Assembly: GCF_000372725.1 (NCBI RefSeq)
Contig: NW_005199228.1
Span: forward strand, 30,321-58,118
From: Emiliania huxleyi CCMP1516
Taxonomy: Eukaryota; Haptophyta; Isochrysidales; Noelaerhabdaceae
Length of the DNA: 27,798 bases
Reading direction: 5' to 3'
Under the pieces are notes generated by a model. The model saw only the letters and a list, made by a program, of their open reading frames with translations, made no database searches and was not told where the DNA came from. Each line of letters opens with the position of its first letter. The stretch's first letter is position 1. This document shows positions 16,265-26,629 of the stretch, piece after piece. The translations under genes and the position numbers were made by a program.

Positions 16265-19200
16265 ATGTTGTCACGCACCCAACACCCTGTAACGCCTCCT
16301 TCCCTCCGCAACCGTGCGCAGGGCGTGCAGTTCCCTACCGGCCCCGAGGGCAAGCGCTCGACGCTCGCGACCGGCGTTGCTGTCTTTGCTGCGGCGGCGG
16401 CGCCGGCGGGCGAGGAGCTGGCCGGTGCGATCCGCAAGGCGCGGAAGACGTGGCGACAGGAGTACCCGGAGATGCTCACGCGCCTCGTCGAGGCGCAGTC
16501 CTACTCTGCGCAGCGCGCCATTGCGATCGCCGAGGCGGGGCTCGCTGAGATCTACTCGACGTTCGAGTTTGTGCGAGGCGGCGAGGTGGTCGGGGTGGAG
16601 GCGGCGATGGCGGCGCCGTCGGCGGCGCGCGCGCTGCACACCGCCACGGTCGCGGGCAGCGGCGCCCTGCCAACCTCCCTCTCGGTGCCGTACTTTGGAG
16701 ACAGCCTCTCCGACCAAGTACTCGTCGACCAAGTCAACGCCTGGGCCGACTATGGCGCTCTCGAGCCCGCGGGGGCGGCCGCGCTGTGCGCGGTGGCTGG
16801 ACCCGCCGGGTGGCGCGGCCTTGCTGACCGATTCGCAAGATCAATCGACGAAACCTGTAGGTGGCAAACTCGGCTGAGTGGCGCGATCTGCGCGGCCGCA
16901 CCTTCGTCGCGCTCGGCGCCGCTCTTCGTAGACCGTTCGCAGACATGGGAGCGACACAGAGACACACGCCGACGCTTGGCATGCGGGCGGGCCTCCAAAC
17001 AGAAGTATCAGCCGTCGTGTATTTCTTTTCACAGGCGCGACCGCCGAGCTGGGCCCGCTCGCGCTGCTACTGCAGTGCGGCGCAACCGTCGTCGCCGTCG
17101 CGCGAGGCAAGCCTGACACACACACACACACATGCACACATGCACACATGCACACATGCACGCGCGCGCGCGCACACACACACACACACCACTCCACACC
17201 ACACACGCACGCACGCACGCACGCACGCACACACGCACGCACACACACGCACGCACACGCACGCACGCACGCACAATCTCCCGCAATCTCCCACAATCTC
17301 CCTCAGGCAAGCCTGCCAAGTGGGCGGAGCTGGTCTCCATGGCGCGCGCCAGCGCCGGGACACTGGTCGTGCCGCTCAAGCGGCCCGCGAGCTATGAACA
17401 GCGTCTCTTCACGGCTGGCGGTGTGAACAGGTCGTGCCGCTCAAGCGGGCCGCGAGCTCGGACGAGGAGATCGCCGCTGCCGCCGGCGCGGATCTTCTGA
17501 CGGAGACGCCCGAGCTCGCAGCGTGGCTCGCGGAGACGCTGCCGGCGCTGCCCAAGGGGGCGACAGTCGGGACCTACACGTACCTCGACGGCGAGCTGCA
17601 ACCACCCACACGCTGCCGCGTCTTGCACAACCTCCCACTGTCTCGACACGCCTCCCGCACCCTCCCGCACCCTTCCGCACCCTCCCGCACCCTCCCGCAC
17701 CCTCCCGCTCCAACCCGCACCCTCCCGCACCCTCCCGCACTCTCCCCCACTCTCCCGCACTCTCCCTCACCCTCCCGCACCCTCCCGCACTCTCCCGCAC
17801 CCTCCCGCACCCTCCCGCACCCTCCCGCACCCTCCCGCACCCTCCCGCTCCAACCCGCTCCAACCCGCACCCTCCCGCTCCAACCCGCAGGGGAGCTGAA
17901 CGTGCGCATCTCGCTCGCGTGCGACCTGGTCTGCTCGTCCCTTGTCGCGAAGGGCTTGTGCGCCGGCGTGGCCTTTGTGCAGACTCCCTCGCAGGCCTTC
18001 CTTCTCCCCGCCGGATGCACCGAGGCGTGCGACGAGTCGTACGCCTCCAGCTACTTGCGGCTCCTCCGCTACGAGCCGAACGCGCGCCCCGCCGCGCCCG
18101 TCGCGGATGGCGAGCCGACGCGCCACGCGCATGACGGGTACGTCCCGCACATCCCGCACTCTCCCGCAATCTCCCGCAATCTCCCGCAATCTCCCGCAAT
18201 CTCCCGCAATCTCCCGCACTCTCCCGCACTCTCCCGCACCCTCCCGCACCCTCCCGCACTCTCCCGCAGGTACGTGCCGATGCAGGGGCCAAACTACGCC
18301 CTCGCAAAGGCGATCGCCCACTGGGCCATAGTCGCAGACTCACTCGAATCGCGCGTCCGGGGGCTTTAGTGAACGGGCCAGCTTTGCGGGAGGTTGCGGG
18401 AGGTTGCGGGAGGTTGGTCGGGCATGGAGCGGGGACCCGTCATGCGCGTGGCCGTGGGAGACTGAGGGAGATTGTGGGCGATTGCGGGACGCCGCTCTTT
18501 TGAACTCAGGGCGCCCACTGGCCTGGTGCTAGGCGATCAACAACTGGCGCGCGGCGCTCGCGCGCTCGCGCGACGGTACCAACACGAGATCATACAAATG
18601 CCCAGTCAGTATGTCAAGCAAAGCACCACCACAAGCCACACAAGACACACGCCCCACAACAGCAGCGCCACACAATCCCGGCCTAGACACTTCCGAGACT
18701 CCGTCGACACCTTCCACACACTTCGTAGACACTTCCTAGGCCTCAACCGTCTTGTGGCTGTGGCAGATTGCGGGAGATTGCGGGAGATTGCGGGAGATTG
18801 CGGGAGATTGCGGGAGATTGCGGGAGATTGCGGGGTACTCCTAGGCCTCACGGTCTCGTCGAACGTCGCGCCCGCCTGCCGCACTGCGTCCATGGTTGCG
18901 GGCGACAACAAGAATGCCCGCGCCGTCGCGGCCGCGCTGGCGGGAATGGGCAGACGCTTCTTCCGCCCGACACCTCGTCCTCCGCTTGCGGCGACGCCTG
19001 GACACCGCGCGCGCGTGCGCCTCTTCTAGGCGATTTCCGGCCGACGACGGTCGTCTCAGACACGTCGCAGGCACGTCCCAGACATCTCCTAGACACTTCC
19101 TAGGCAACTTCCGGCCGATGCTCGTCTTTAACGCGGAGACCGTCGCTGTGCTGATGGGCATGCTCCCTCCTCCCCGGCGTCGCAGGCACTCACCCGAGAC

Positions 19201-19542
19201 ACTCCCCAGCACAAACTTCCCGGACACTCCCTAGGCATGCTGCTCATCCACGACGTCCGCAACCCTGCGTCGGTCGCGGAGCGCCTCGACGTAGACACTT
19301 CCTAGACACTTCCCAGACGGGTCCTAGACACTTCCTAGGTCGCGAGCCCCTCTACCCCGCTTGGCCACCCGCTCGAGCTTCTCTCGGCGCAAGCCTTCCA
19401 CGGCGGCTCCTTCCGCGTCGGCGTCAAGCCCGCCGCCCTCGGCCGCCTCTTTGCCATCACGGGCTTTCTCTTCCCGTCTGACCCGCGCCCAACCTCGGCT
19501 GGCCAGCTGCAGCGGGGGAGCAGCGCCGAGTCGGTGGCGTGA
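16265..19542 (+). CDS. Rossmann-like protein of unknown function, eleven exons
   Basis: Exons: 16265-16792, 16861-16915, 17035-17106, 17307-17365, 17431-17590, 17891-18137, 18270-18352, 18845-18949, 19104-19157, 19235-19272, 19339-19542. They total 1605 nt and 534 residues in one frame. [12 protein letters not shown] followed by [10 protein letters not shown] (from about residue 192) looks like a nucleotide-binding Rossmann beta-alpha-beta. Other strong stretches, some spanning junctions, are [97 protein letters not shown] and [18 protein letters not shown] do not recognise the family. Six of ten introns have GC donors. The first junction is uncertain: a 68-bp GT-AG intron fits, but 16793-16860 also reads as protein (SIDETCRW) and then needs a 1-nt shift. 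The 18353 donor is also tentative. Met at 16265 is the best start. Confidence 0.72.
17116..17275 (+). repeat. CA/CACG microsatellite in an intron
   Basis: Interrupted (CA)n, ATGCACAC and CACG tracts fill most of the 200-bp intron 17107-17306. The intron ends in three copies of the CTCCCNCAAT-type decamer, the last becoming the acceptor CTCCCTCAG. Confidence 0.92.
17645..17890 (+). repeat. CTCCCGCAC satellite filling intron 17591-17890
   Basis: More than 20 copies of a 9-10-bp unit CCCTCCCGCA(C), with some CTCCAACCCG variants, make up most of the 300-bp intron. The true acceptor is the final CAACCCGCAG, one base different from the repeated GCAC. Confidence 0.9.
18161..18270 (+). repeat. Eleven decamers CTCCCGCANN ending in the acceptor
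   Basis: Eleven phased copies of CTCCCGCANN run from 18161 to 18270 in intron 18138-18269. The first ten end in AT, CT or CC. The last reads CTCCCGCAG and is the splice acceptor. Confidence 0.95.
18387..18490 (+). repeat. Inverted-orientation GCGGGAG repeats in intron 18353-18844
   Basis: Three TTGCGGGAGG copies from 18387, then GGGAGATTGTGGGCGATTGCGG near 18465-18490. These are the reverse complement of the CTCCCGCAA unit of the upstream introns. Confidence 0.8.
18679..19338 (+). repeat. Interspersed CTAGACACTTCC family in the 3' introns
   Basis: Copies of TAGACACTTCC(TAG) and near variants occur at about 18680-18745, 19060-19103 and 19290-19338, with a relative (CGGACACTCCCTAG) at 19221-19234. 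In each of the last three introns the terminal copy supplies the acceptor CCTAG. Exon-edge duplicates such as AGGCCTCA (18739 and 18843) and TTCCGGCCGA (about 19034 and 19109) accompany them. Confidence 0.75.
18771..18830 (+). repeat. Six exact CGGGAGATTG decamers
   Basis: Six perfect tandem copies, the reverse complement of CAATCTCCCG. The same satellite is therefore present in both orientations within introns of one gene. It is followed by TACTCCTAG, the acceptor for exon 18845-18949. Confidence 0.95.
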
Positions 19543-20294
19543 GACTCGAGGCGGACGGCGAGGCTTCGGGGGCGGGCAGGCGGTAAGGCGTAGCCGGGCG
19601 GCGGAGAGCTGGGCCAGCTGGCGCTGGGGCGGCTGGGCCAGCTGGGGCAGCCTCGGGTAGCTTGCGGGTGTCCACCGTCCGCCAGCTACGGTCGAGTGCG
19701 TTGGGTTTGGGGTGAGCGCGTGCGGGCGGTGGACGGACGAGAGTGCGAGCGTCTCGACCATGAGCGACGGGGTTCCAAGCGTTGGGACACACGCGGCGCG
19801 CGGCGCCGTGACGTTGTGAGGAGACGCCTCCCGGCGAACGACGTGCTGCGTGTGCAGTGGCAGAGCCTTCAAAGGAAGTGAAGGGCCGTGCTGGTGTGGG
19901 GAGGGTGTGTTTGGGGGGTGGTTGGAACACTACGAGACTGCCACGCTGCCGGCGCTCGTGCTGCCCGCGCTACCCTCGCTCCCAAACACCGAGCGCGAAC
20001 GGCACTAACACCGCACAGGCCGAAAAGAAAATCGAAATAGAAATGTAATATCGTCCGGAAAAATGCGAGCACCGCGAACGAAACGGTCGGCACCGAAAAT
20101 GGACGCGCGACGGAGGCCGCGGACCGCTCCGGCGGCGGCGGCGCCCGAGGTGCGACAGTGGCGCCAGGCCAGCACGAGCGGCCTCGGCCTCGACCCTGAC
20201 CGCCGCCTCGTCGGCGTGCGTCACCAGGCGCAGGCCGCCTGTAGCATTGCGCCGCCGCCAACGCTCACAGCCCCCCTCGCCGCCGTTTGCGCAG
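19543..20294. other. Intergenic region
   Basis: Holds the 3' end of the Rossmann-like gene and a short GCTGGGCCAGCTGG-type tandem at about 19606-19650. An A-rich patch (20020-20065) may be a promoter region for the candidate exons that follow. A frame at 20063 onward might contribute a first exon, but nothing in it is recognisable. Confidence 0.35.
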
Positions 20295-20723
20295 GAGCAC
20301 CAACACTGGCTGGACATGTGCCGGCGATTGGAGGCGAGCGAGAAGCGCCGGGCTGCTGCCAGGGCGAGGGGGGACGCAGCACGGACACGTTACGCGCACG
20401 AGCAGCGGCTCAAGGTGTGGTGATTGAATTCCGGCCACCAAGAGAGATCATCTTACAATCACACCGCGGACAGCAACCGACGTCGACCCACGCGCCCCAC
20501 ACAGGCGCAGGCGTGGGCGGTGCGCTCGAGGAGAATGCGGACGCTGGCCGCCGCCGCTGAGGCGGAGGCAGAGGCGGGCGAGGAGGTGCTCAGCAGCGCG
20601 GCGCTCTTGCACAACATCAGTGACTCGATCCTATTGACGGGCCGCGCGTGCTCCCCTCCTTCCCCCTTCCGCAGCCGCTCTCGGGGTGCCTTGCCGCTGC
20701 ACCGGGGCACCGGACGCGTCTGA
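20295..20723 (+). CDS. Candidate exons of an unrecognised coiled-coil protein
   Basis: After a good acceptor (TTTGCGCAG) the frame from 20295 reads EHQHWLDMCRRLEASEKRR, Ala/Arg-rich, to AHEQRLK at 20414, where AAG|GTGTGG is a donor. A second piece follows an acceptor CACACAG at 20504: AQAWAVRSRRMRTLAAAA, then GEEVLSSAALLHNISDSILL, to a stop at 20721-20723. Both pieces are in phase 0 and helical in character, so they may be the last two exons of one gene. The first exon was not placed. Without splicing the first piece stops at 20421-20423. No family recognised; this may be chance. Confidence 0.35.
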
Positions 20724-20838
20724 CAAGAGAGAGTCGGGCGCGCCCTTTCTGGAGGGCATTTCGTGTACGCCGTATAAAAAACGCGCGCGCACATGCGTAC
20801 AGGTCCGCTGCAGGCACGAGAGTTTGCTTGCGAGCAGG

Positions 20839-21460
20839 TCAAAATGACATCCGTGGCTTCTCCCCTTCTGTGTGAATGGGCAGCTTGAGCTTGGGCAGCT
20901 TGGGAAGCTTTATCCGACGGAAAGGATTCCACCCCGTCTGGTTCCCCTCACGGCTGCGGCGTCTTCTGCTCTTCTTGGCCTCGGCTTGCCCTTGCCGGGC
21001 GGGGCGCAGTCGCAAGCTTGTGGACGGCTTTGCGTCGAGCTGCGTGGCGTTCTCGGAGGCATGCACCCGCCGCCATGACGACTTAGCCCTGTCCTTCCCA
21101 TCACGGCTGGGGCGCCGCTTCTTCACCTTGGCTGGGGTGGTGCTGACGGCCTCGGAGTGGTTCCGAACCGCGCGGAGGTTGCACACGGGCGGCTTGCGCG
21201 CCTCCTCGAGCGCACTGGCCGATGGCTTGGGCTGCACCCACTCGGTCCTGCAGCGCGGTGCCGGAGAGGGGTCGCGGGGTCAGAGGCATCAAGGCGCATG
21301 CTCGCGCTCGGATTCGGCGCGCGCGCTTGCCTGGGCGAACCACACTCGTAGCCACAGATTCGATGCTTCTGCGAGCGCGCCAGCCGAAGGCAGTTGTCGT
21401 AGTATTTCCACGGCGATTCCGGCTTCGAAACGCCGTGGAGTACAGGTGAGCCATCCTTGA
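20839..21460 (-). CDS. Candidate two-exon basic protein fragment
   Basis: The exon nearer 21460 reads SADVKDGSPVLHGVSKPES, then WKYYDNCLRLARSQKHRICG. A donor TACGA|GTGTGG can join it to an acceptor GCTGCAG near 21255, giving TEWVQPKPSASALEEARKPP and a Lys/Arg-rich tail with PKLPKLKLP, ending at 20839. It could be an independent gene or extra 3' exons of the glycosyltransferase-like gene just upstream on the same strand. No domain recognised. Confidence 0.3.
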
Positions 21461-21622
21461 CGTCAGCGCTGATGAGGGAGGAACCAGCCGCTGGCGTGAG
21501 GTGTGAGCACCCGAAGGGGGGCAGCCAGCGCCGCGCACCTGGCGGGTTCGCCGTTGGAGCGTATCCGGACGACGCACATGCGGGTCGTCTCGATCGCCAC
21601 CCCAGAGGTTCGCACCTTTCCA

Positions 21623-22815
21623 TCAAGCTAACGGTGACGGCGCCCTCGCCAACGGTCCAGGGAAGGACGAGGGCGGGCCTGGCATCGTGCCATGTGCATA
21701 CAGAGGAGCCGCTCCGTGTTCCACACCTATTTCCAAATGGCGAGAGGCGGTATTGGCCGAAAAGGCGAGGCCCACTCGGGACGCACGCGCAAGACGTTCT
21801 GAAAGCTGCTCTTCCACGCCGCCGGATACCGCGACATGTAGCAGTGTATCATTGAGCGCGCGTCGCCTAGTCGCAAATTGCGCCTGGGATGGACGCCTCC
21901 TGTCCCGCGATCGGCCAGTCTCGTGAGGGAGGACGCCAAACGCGAGGCGGTCGTTGAGGCCCCAAAAGTGCTTGTAGTTGGGCACGCGAATGGTCGGGCG
22001 GCCGGCGGTGGCTTGCAGCTCCGCCAGCCACTGCGTTGGCGAGACTGGCGAGTAGAAGCCGGTGTCAGGCCGTGCAGCGACAACGTGCGTGTAGCGGAAG
22101 TCCTTGTTGGCGATCCGAGAGACGTGCTCGTGCGAAAGCACCTGCCGGGAGGCGGTGTGGTGCTGGCTGGCTCGGGTCGGGAGGACGCTCGAGCTGTTGG
22201 GAGAAGCGCGCCAGGCGAGAGACTCTCCACAGGCTATAGTGGGCCCGGAGTGCATTCATCCGGGTGAGCTGGTCGTAGTCCTTTTCGGCCTTCCCTCGCC
22301 ATTTCGCCGCCAGCTGCTCTAGCTCTGCGTCAGCGTCGACGAGGTCCTGGTCCTGCGGAGGGCGGAGCGGACGGTGGCTATTGGGCGGGTCCCTCGCTGG
22401 TGTGGTTTGACTCTGGAGTGCCGTGGCGCCTCGGCCACGAAGCGGCACGGTCGCAGCTCAGCGAACGCGAGCCGCTGTGGCGCGCCACCGCCCGACTCCT
22501 CGCTCCGCGTGTTTACGAGGCTGTTCACCTGTCACAAGAGAGGGGTCGCGAGTACGTGACTTGCGCGCGGACGAGGGATGGAGCTTGGCCCGGCGAGCTC
22601 ACCACCATCGCATGGACAAATACATCCGTCGCGCCTGACGACGGTGAGGGCTCAACGCCACGCTGTCGCTGCCTGTGCCACCCTGAGGGCCGCCTCGCAC
22701 CGTTTGTCGCTGCCCGCAGCGGGCGCAGCAGGTTGGCGCGGATGGTCGGCAGCGACACTGTCATATTGCGCGAGAGGCCGAAAAAGCACACCTGGTCGCG
22801 ACGGCCGTCCACATA
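21623..22815 (-). CDS. DUF7796-like glycosyltransferase, at least four exons
   Basis: Exons: 22815-22603, 22528-22412, 22352-22224, 22141-21623; all junctions are phase 0 with GT donors and AG acceptors, giving about 325 residues. Exon 1 has DQVCFFGLSRNMTVSLPTIR and TDVFVHAMV, exon 2 NTRSEESGG, exon 3 DQDLVDADAELEQLAAKW and MNALRAHYSLWR, exon 4 FRYTHVVAARPDTGFYSP and IRVPNYKHFWGLNDRLAFG. This order (CFFGL.R..., YDVFLH..., RPD, P.f..W.GLNDRFA) matches a family of uncharacterised algal glycosyltransferase-like proteins that I associate with DUF7796. The ARPD acidic residue is the likely metal/nucleotide-sugar site. The first exon has no Met, so a leader exon is missing. The reading of the last ~60 residues is less certain because a second frame there is also protein-like. 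Confidence 0.62.
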
Positions 22816-23287
22816 CTGAATTGGACCAGGCGGGAGCGTGTGTCGGCAAGATCTATCCCTTCTGGGATGCCCGCACCGCGACGCGAAGACCAGCAACCTC
22901 GGGCCCGCTGCAGCGTGCGTCGCCGTCGTGGTCTGCTGGGCGGCTCTGGTTGCCAACCGTGGCCTCTCGCCCCATGAGGATCGCTGCAGACATATATCCG
23001 AATGCGTCAGCGTGGCGCTGGACGTGCGACTTTCACGATCGACGTTGGGTGCGACTTTTGGACGCGACCGAAGCGTGCCGTTTGTAGCTATCTTGTGGCG
23101 TGGGCCGCCCTCGTCGAGCGGTGCTCTTCGTGTCGATCGATTGACAAGCGTCAAGCCGCCGGCTTGTGCTTGTGCATGTGCATGTGCACGTGCATGCCAT
23201 GCATGTATGTAGCGAGCGCTCTCGCGCACGCAGGCTGTTAATAGAGAGCGTGATCTGACTGAGTGATTGATCACCTGAATGCCCCCC

Positions 23288-23514
<227 letters not shown>

Positions 23515-24012
23515 GCCTGGATCCCCCGGGGGGATGTGAGGATGTCACCCTTGACGAAATCTTTGCCCCGCTCTCCTTTCCACATACCTTATTGGTCAAA
23601 CTCGCATGGACCATGGTGACGTTTTGTTTTGTCGGCTCGTGTGTGGTTATAAAATGAACTCGGGGGCACGGGACGCGGCACAAACGGGGCACAAACGCCA
23701 GGCTACAAAGACGGGGAGGCACGTAGTGACGCTCGTGTGTGGTGTGTATGTATCGAAGGTGAAGAACAGCTTTCCGCAAAAAAAGAAAACACACCGCGGC
23801 TTTTCAAAGGGCTCGCCGCAGGGTCGCGACCCTGGCCTCCGCCGCGCCGCCGCCCTCCCCTCCGCCGCCGCTACCTCCTCCCCGACGCCACCCCTCTCTC
23901 CTCCGCCCTGCCTCGCGATCTCCTCCAGCCTCCGTCCCCTGCCTTCACCCCACCGCCGGCCCACCGTCGCTCGCCGCAGGCACTAGTACACGAGAAGAGC
24001 CACCTGCCAGCC

Positions 24013-26629
24013 ATGTCCACGCCGACGCGCCCGCTCGGTGCGCGCAAGACCACCAACAACAAGCCCTCGCCATGGGCCCTGAACCAGAAGTCGGACCGCT
24101 TCGGCGGCCCCGGATCGATCTACAAGCCCGCCGCCGGCACCGGCATCGAGCGCTCATCGCCAGCGCCCACAAAGACGCCGGGCAAGGCGACCCCTGGGTC
24201 GCGCAACGCGCGCACGCCGTCGGGAGCCGGCCGCCCCACGCCCAACATGGCCAGCAAGACGGACCGCTTCGCGATGCCGGGCGGCGTGTACAAGCAGTCC
24301 GACTCGCCGGCGCCCTCGGCGTACGCGGCCAAGCCGCTCAAGCCGTCGGGCCCGACGGTCTCGCTCGTCCAGAAGATGCATCGGCGGCGGCAGTCGCGCG
24401 GCCTCTGGGCCGACGCCGTCGCCAAGGCCAGCGGCGACGGCCCGACGTACTACAACCCGTCGGCGCTCGCAAAGGCGTCGGTGCAGAAGGAGGTGCGGAC
24501 GCTTCTCAGACGCCTCCACTGCCACGCGCGTTCCAGAAGGAGGGCGGATCGAGCCTCGCCTCGCTCCCGCGGAGACCCCCCCCCCCCTCCGTCACTGGGG
24601 CCACCCGCACCTCAGTTCCTCCCGTTCGGTGCCCAGGTGTCTGCTCAGTACAAGGACGGACGCGGCCGCTTCGAGACGCACGACAGCGTGTACGCCGCGC
24701 CGGCGACGCCGGCGATCGGGCAGTACGAGACGGCGGTGAACATTGGCTCCTCCAAGTCGTCCACCGTCTCGTACGCAAGGGCGCGGCCCGGCCGCTTCGA
24801 GGCGCACGACACCATCTACGCCAAGCCCGCCACGCCCGGCATCGGCGAGTACGAGACCGCGGTGCATATGGCCTCCACAAAGTCGTCCACAGTCTCGTAC
24901 GCCACGGCCAAGGAGGGCCGCTTCGAAGGGCGCGACACCATCTACGCCAAGCCGGCCACGCCCGGCATCGGCGAGTACGAGACCGCGGTGCCATTCAACA
25001 TCGGCTCCTCCAAGTCGTCCACAGTCTCGTACGCAAAGGCACGTCCCCATGCACACTCTCGCACCTGCGCGCACACGCCAACACACGCGCCGCAGATACG
25101 ATGTAAACGCCTCTGCGCACCCTGCACTCGCAACCCCTGCCCCCGCATCCCCCCCCCCCCACACACACACATACACACACCTTCCCTGTTTCAGGAGCCG
25201 CGGCGCCAGTCGCGCGGCATCTGGGCCTCCAACGCCAAGCACGAGGGCAGCCTGCCGCCGGCTCTCAAGTACGCGGACGCCGCCCCCTCGGCGCTCGCAA
25301 AGGCATCGGTGCAGAAGGATGCGGCGTCGGCCTGGTCCAAGAAGGACCCCAACGGCCGCTTCGGCGGCCACGGCTCTCTGTACGCGCCTCCGAGCGCACT
25401 CGCCGGCCTCAAGCCGTCGCCGCAGCGCGCCGCGCCGCCAGGGGCCCGCCCGGCGCCCGCGGCGTCGCCGGCGGGGCAAAAGTACTCCGTGGGTGGCACC
25501 GCCGTCGACGTGTACGAGCCGGCGAAGATCGAGGCCTTCCCTTCCCCGCAGCAGCCGATCGAGGCGGCGCCGGACAACGAGCCGCCAGTCGAGGCACCGC
25601 CCCTCGCGCCTGCGCCGGCCGACGACGGCGACGCAGAGTGCGACGCGATGGCGGAGGGCGAGAGGCTGTTCGCGCGCCTCTCGCGCGTCTCCACCGCGCG
25701 CGTGTCGCGCAATGACTACTACGATGCCAAGCTCGGCTGGGACGTCGAGGGCCTCCAGGCGCGGCTGATCCCTGCCGCCTCTGCTCGCACCCGCCTCTGC
25801 TCGTTGCCACCACTCTTCCACCTCTCTTCGCTGCCAGCTCTCTTCCCTGCGCCCCCGCCACTCACTCCGCTGCACCACCCACCAAGACCGAGACCCACGC
25901 CCGCCCTCCCACCCGCCGAGCGAACTCACGACCCCCTCTCTGATGCCGCAGGAGGACCTCGAGATCGAGCATCAGGCCGCCGAGGAGGGCGTCGCACTGC
26001 CGTCCGAGCTCGACACGTTCCTGCGCGCCTTCGCGTTCGCGGCGCCCTCCGAGGCGGTGCGGCGCGAGGAGGCGTGGCGGCTGTGGGACCCGAACGGCAA
26101 CGGCTACCTCTCGCTCGCCGAGGTCGACTTGGGCGTCAAGATGACGCTGCAGTCCTTCCTCAAGGACGCGGGCGCGGGGGAGGCGGTGTGGCGCCGCTTC
26201 CGGCCGTCCTTCATCCGCGCCTTCAACGACGCCAAGGACGCGGCGGCGGCCGCCTCGTCGCTGTCGGACGACTACGTGACCAAGGGCGAGTTCCGGCTGC
26301 TGCTGTCCTACCTCGGCTACTACGCGACGTGGTTCGAGGTGTTTGCGATGGTGGACGGATGCTCGGACGGCACCACCGCGACCGACGACCGCCGCATCTC
26401 GCGCGAGGAGTGGGAGGAGGGCATCGAGAAGGTGGTGGCGGCGGGGCTGTCGTGGGCGCCGTACGTGGCGCTGCGCTCGGCGACCTCGGCCAGCTTCGAC
26501 GAGATGGACTCGAACGGCGGCGGCTACGTGCTGCTGATCGAGTTTTGCGCGTGGCTCAAGGCGGCCGAGGTGGAGGCGGCGACGCCCGCCGGCCTCGCCC
26601 TCGCCGCGGGCGGCGATGCCACCCGGTGA
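24013..26629 (+). CDS. PG-rich-like repeat + EF-hand (calflagin-like) protein, four exons
   Basis: Exons: 24013-24492, 24637-25038, 25195-25758, 25952-26629; 707 residues, all junctions phase 0. The N-terminal 480 residues are repetitive: RFGGPGSIY (29-37), RFAMPGGVY (85-93), RRQSRGLWA (125-133), three copies of RFExHDxxYAxPATPxIGxYETAV from 171, then RRQSRGIWA and RFGGHGSLY again. The style recalls sperm-tail PG-rich/SHIPPO repeats of axonemal proteins. The C-terminal 226 residues are a calflagin-like EF-hand domain: loop DPNGNGYLSLAE (528-539), a second acidic loop DGCSDGTTATDDR (from about 617), and DSNGGGYVLLIE (668-679). Likely a calcium-responsive flagellar or cytoskeletal protein (inference). 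Introns 2 and 3 have GC donors. Introns 1 and 2 are multiples of three without stops, so retention would still give a protein. Confidence 0.85.

Noticed and set aside
17441..18343. Antisense frames of 150-300 residues with Val-Arg-Glu-Gly-Ala-Gly-Gly-Cys-Gly repeats
   Set aside because: They are translations of the CTCCCGCAC intron satellite, not proteins.
19324..19930. Antisense frames over the last exon of the Rossmann-like gene
   Set aside because: The sense strand encodes the intact final exon; the antisense is a shadow.
24592..25929. 445-residue open frame antisense to the EF-hand gene
   Set aside because: It spans exons and introns of a well-supported gene; composition is Arg-rich and repetitive only because the sense gene is repetitive.
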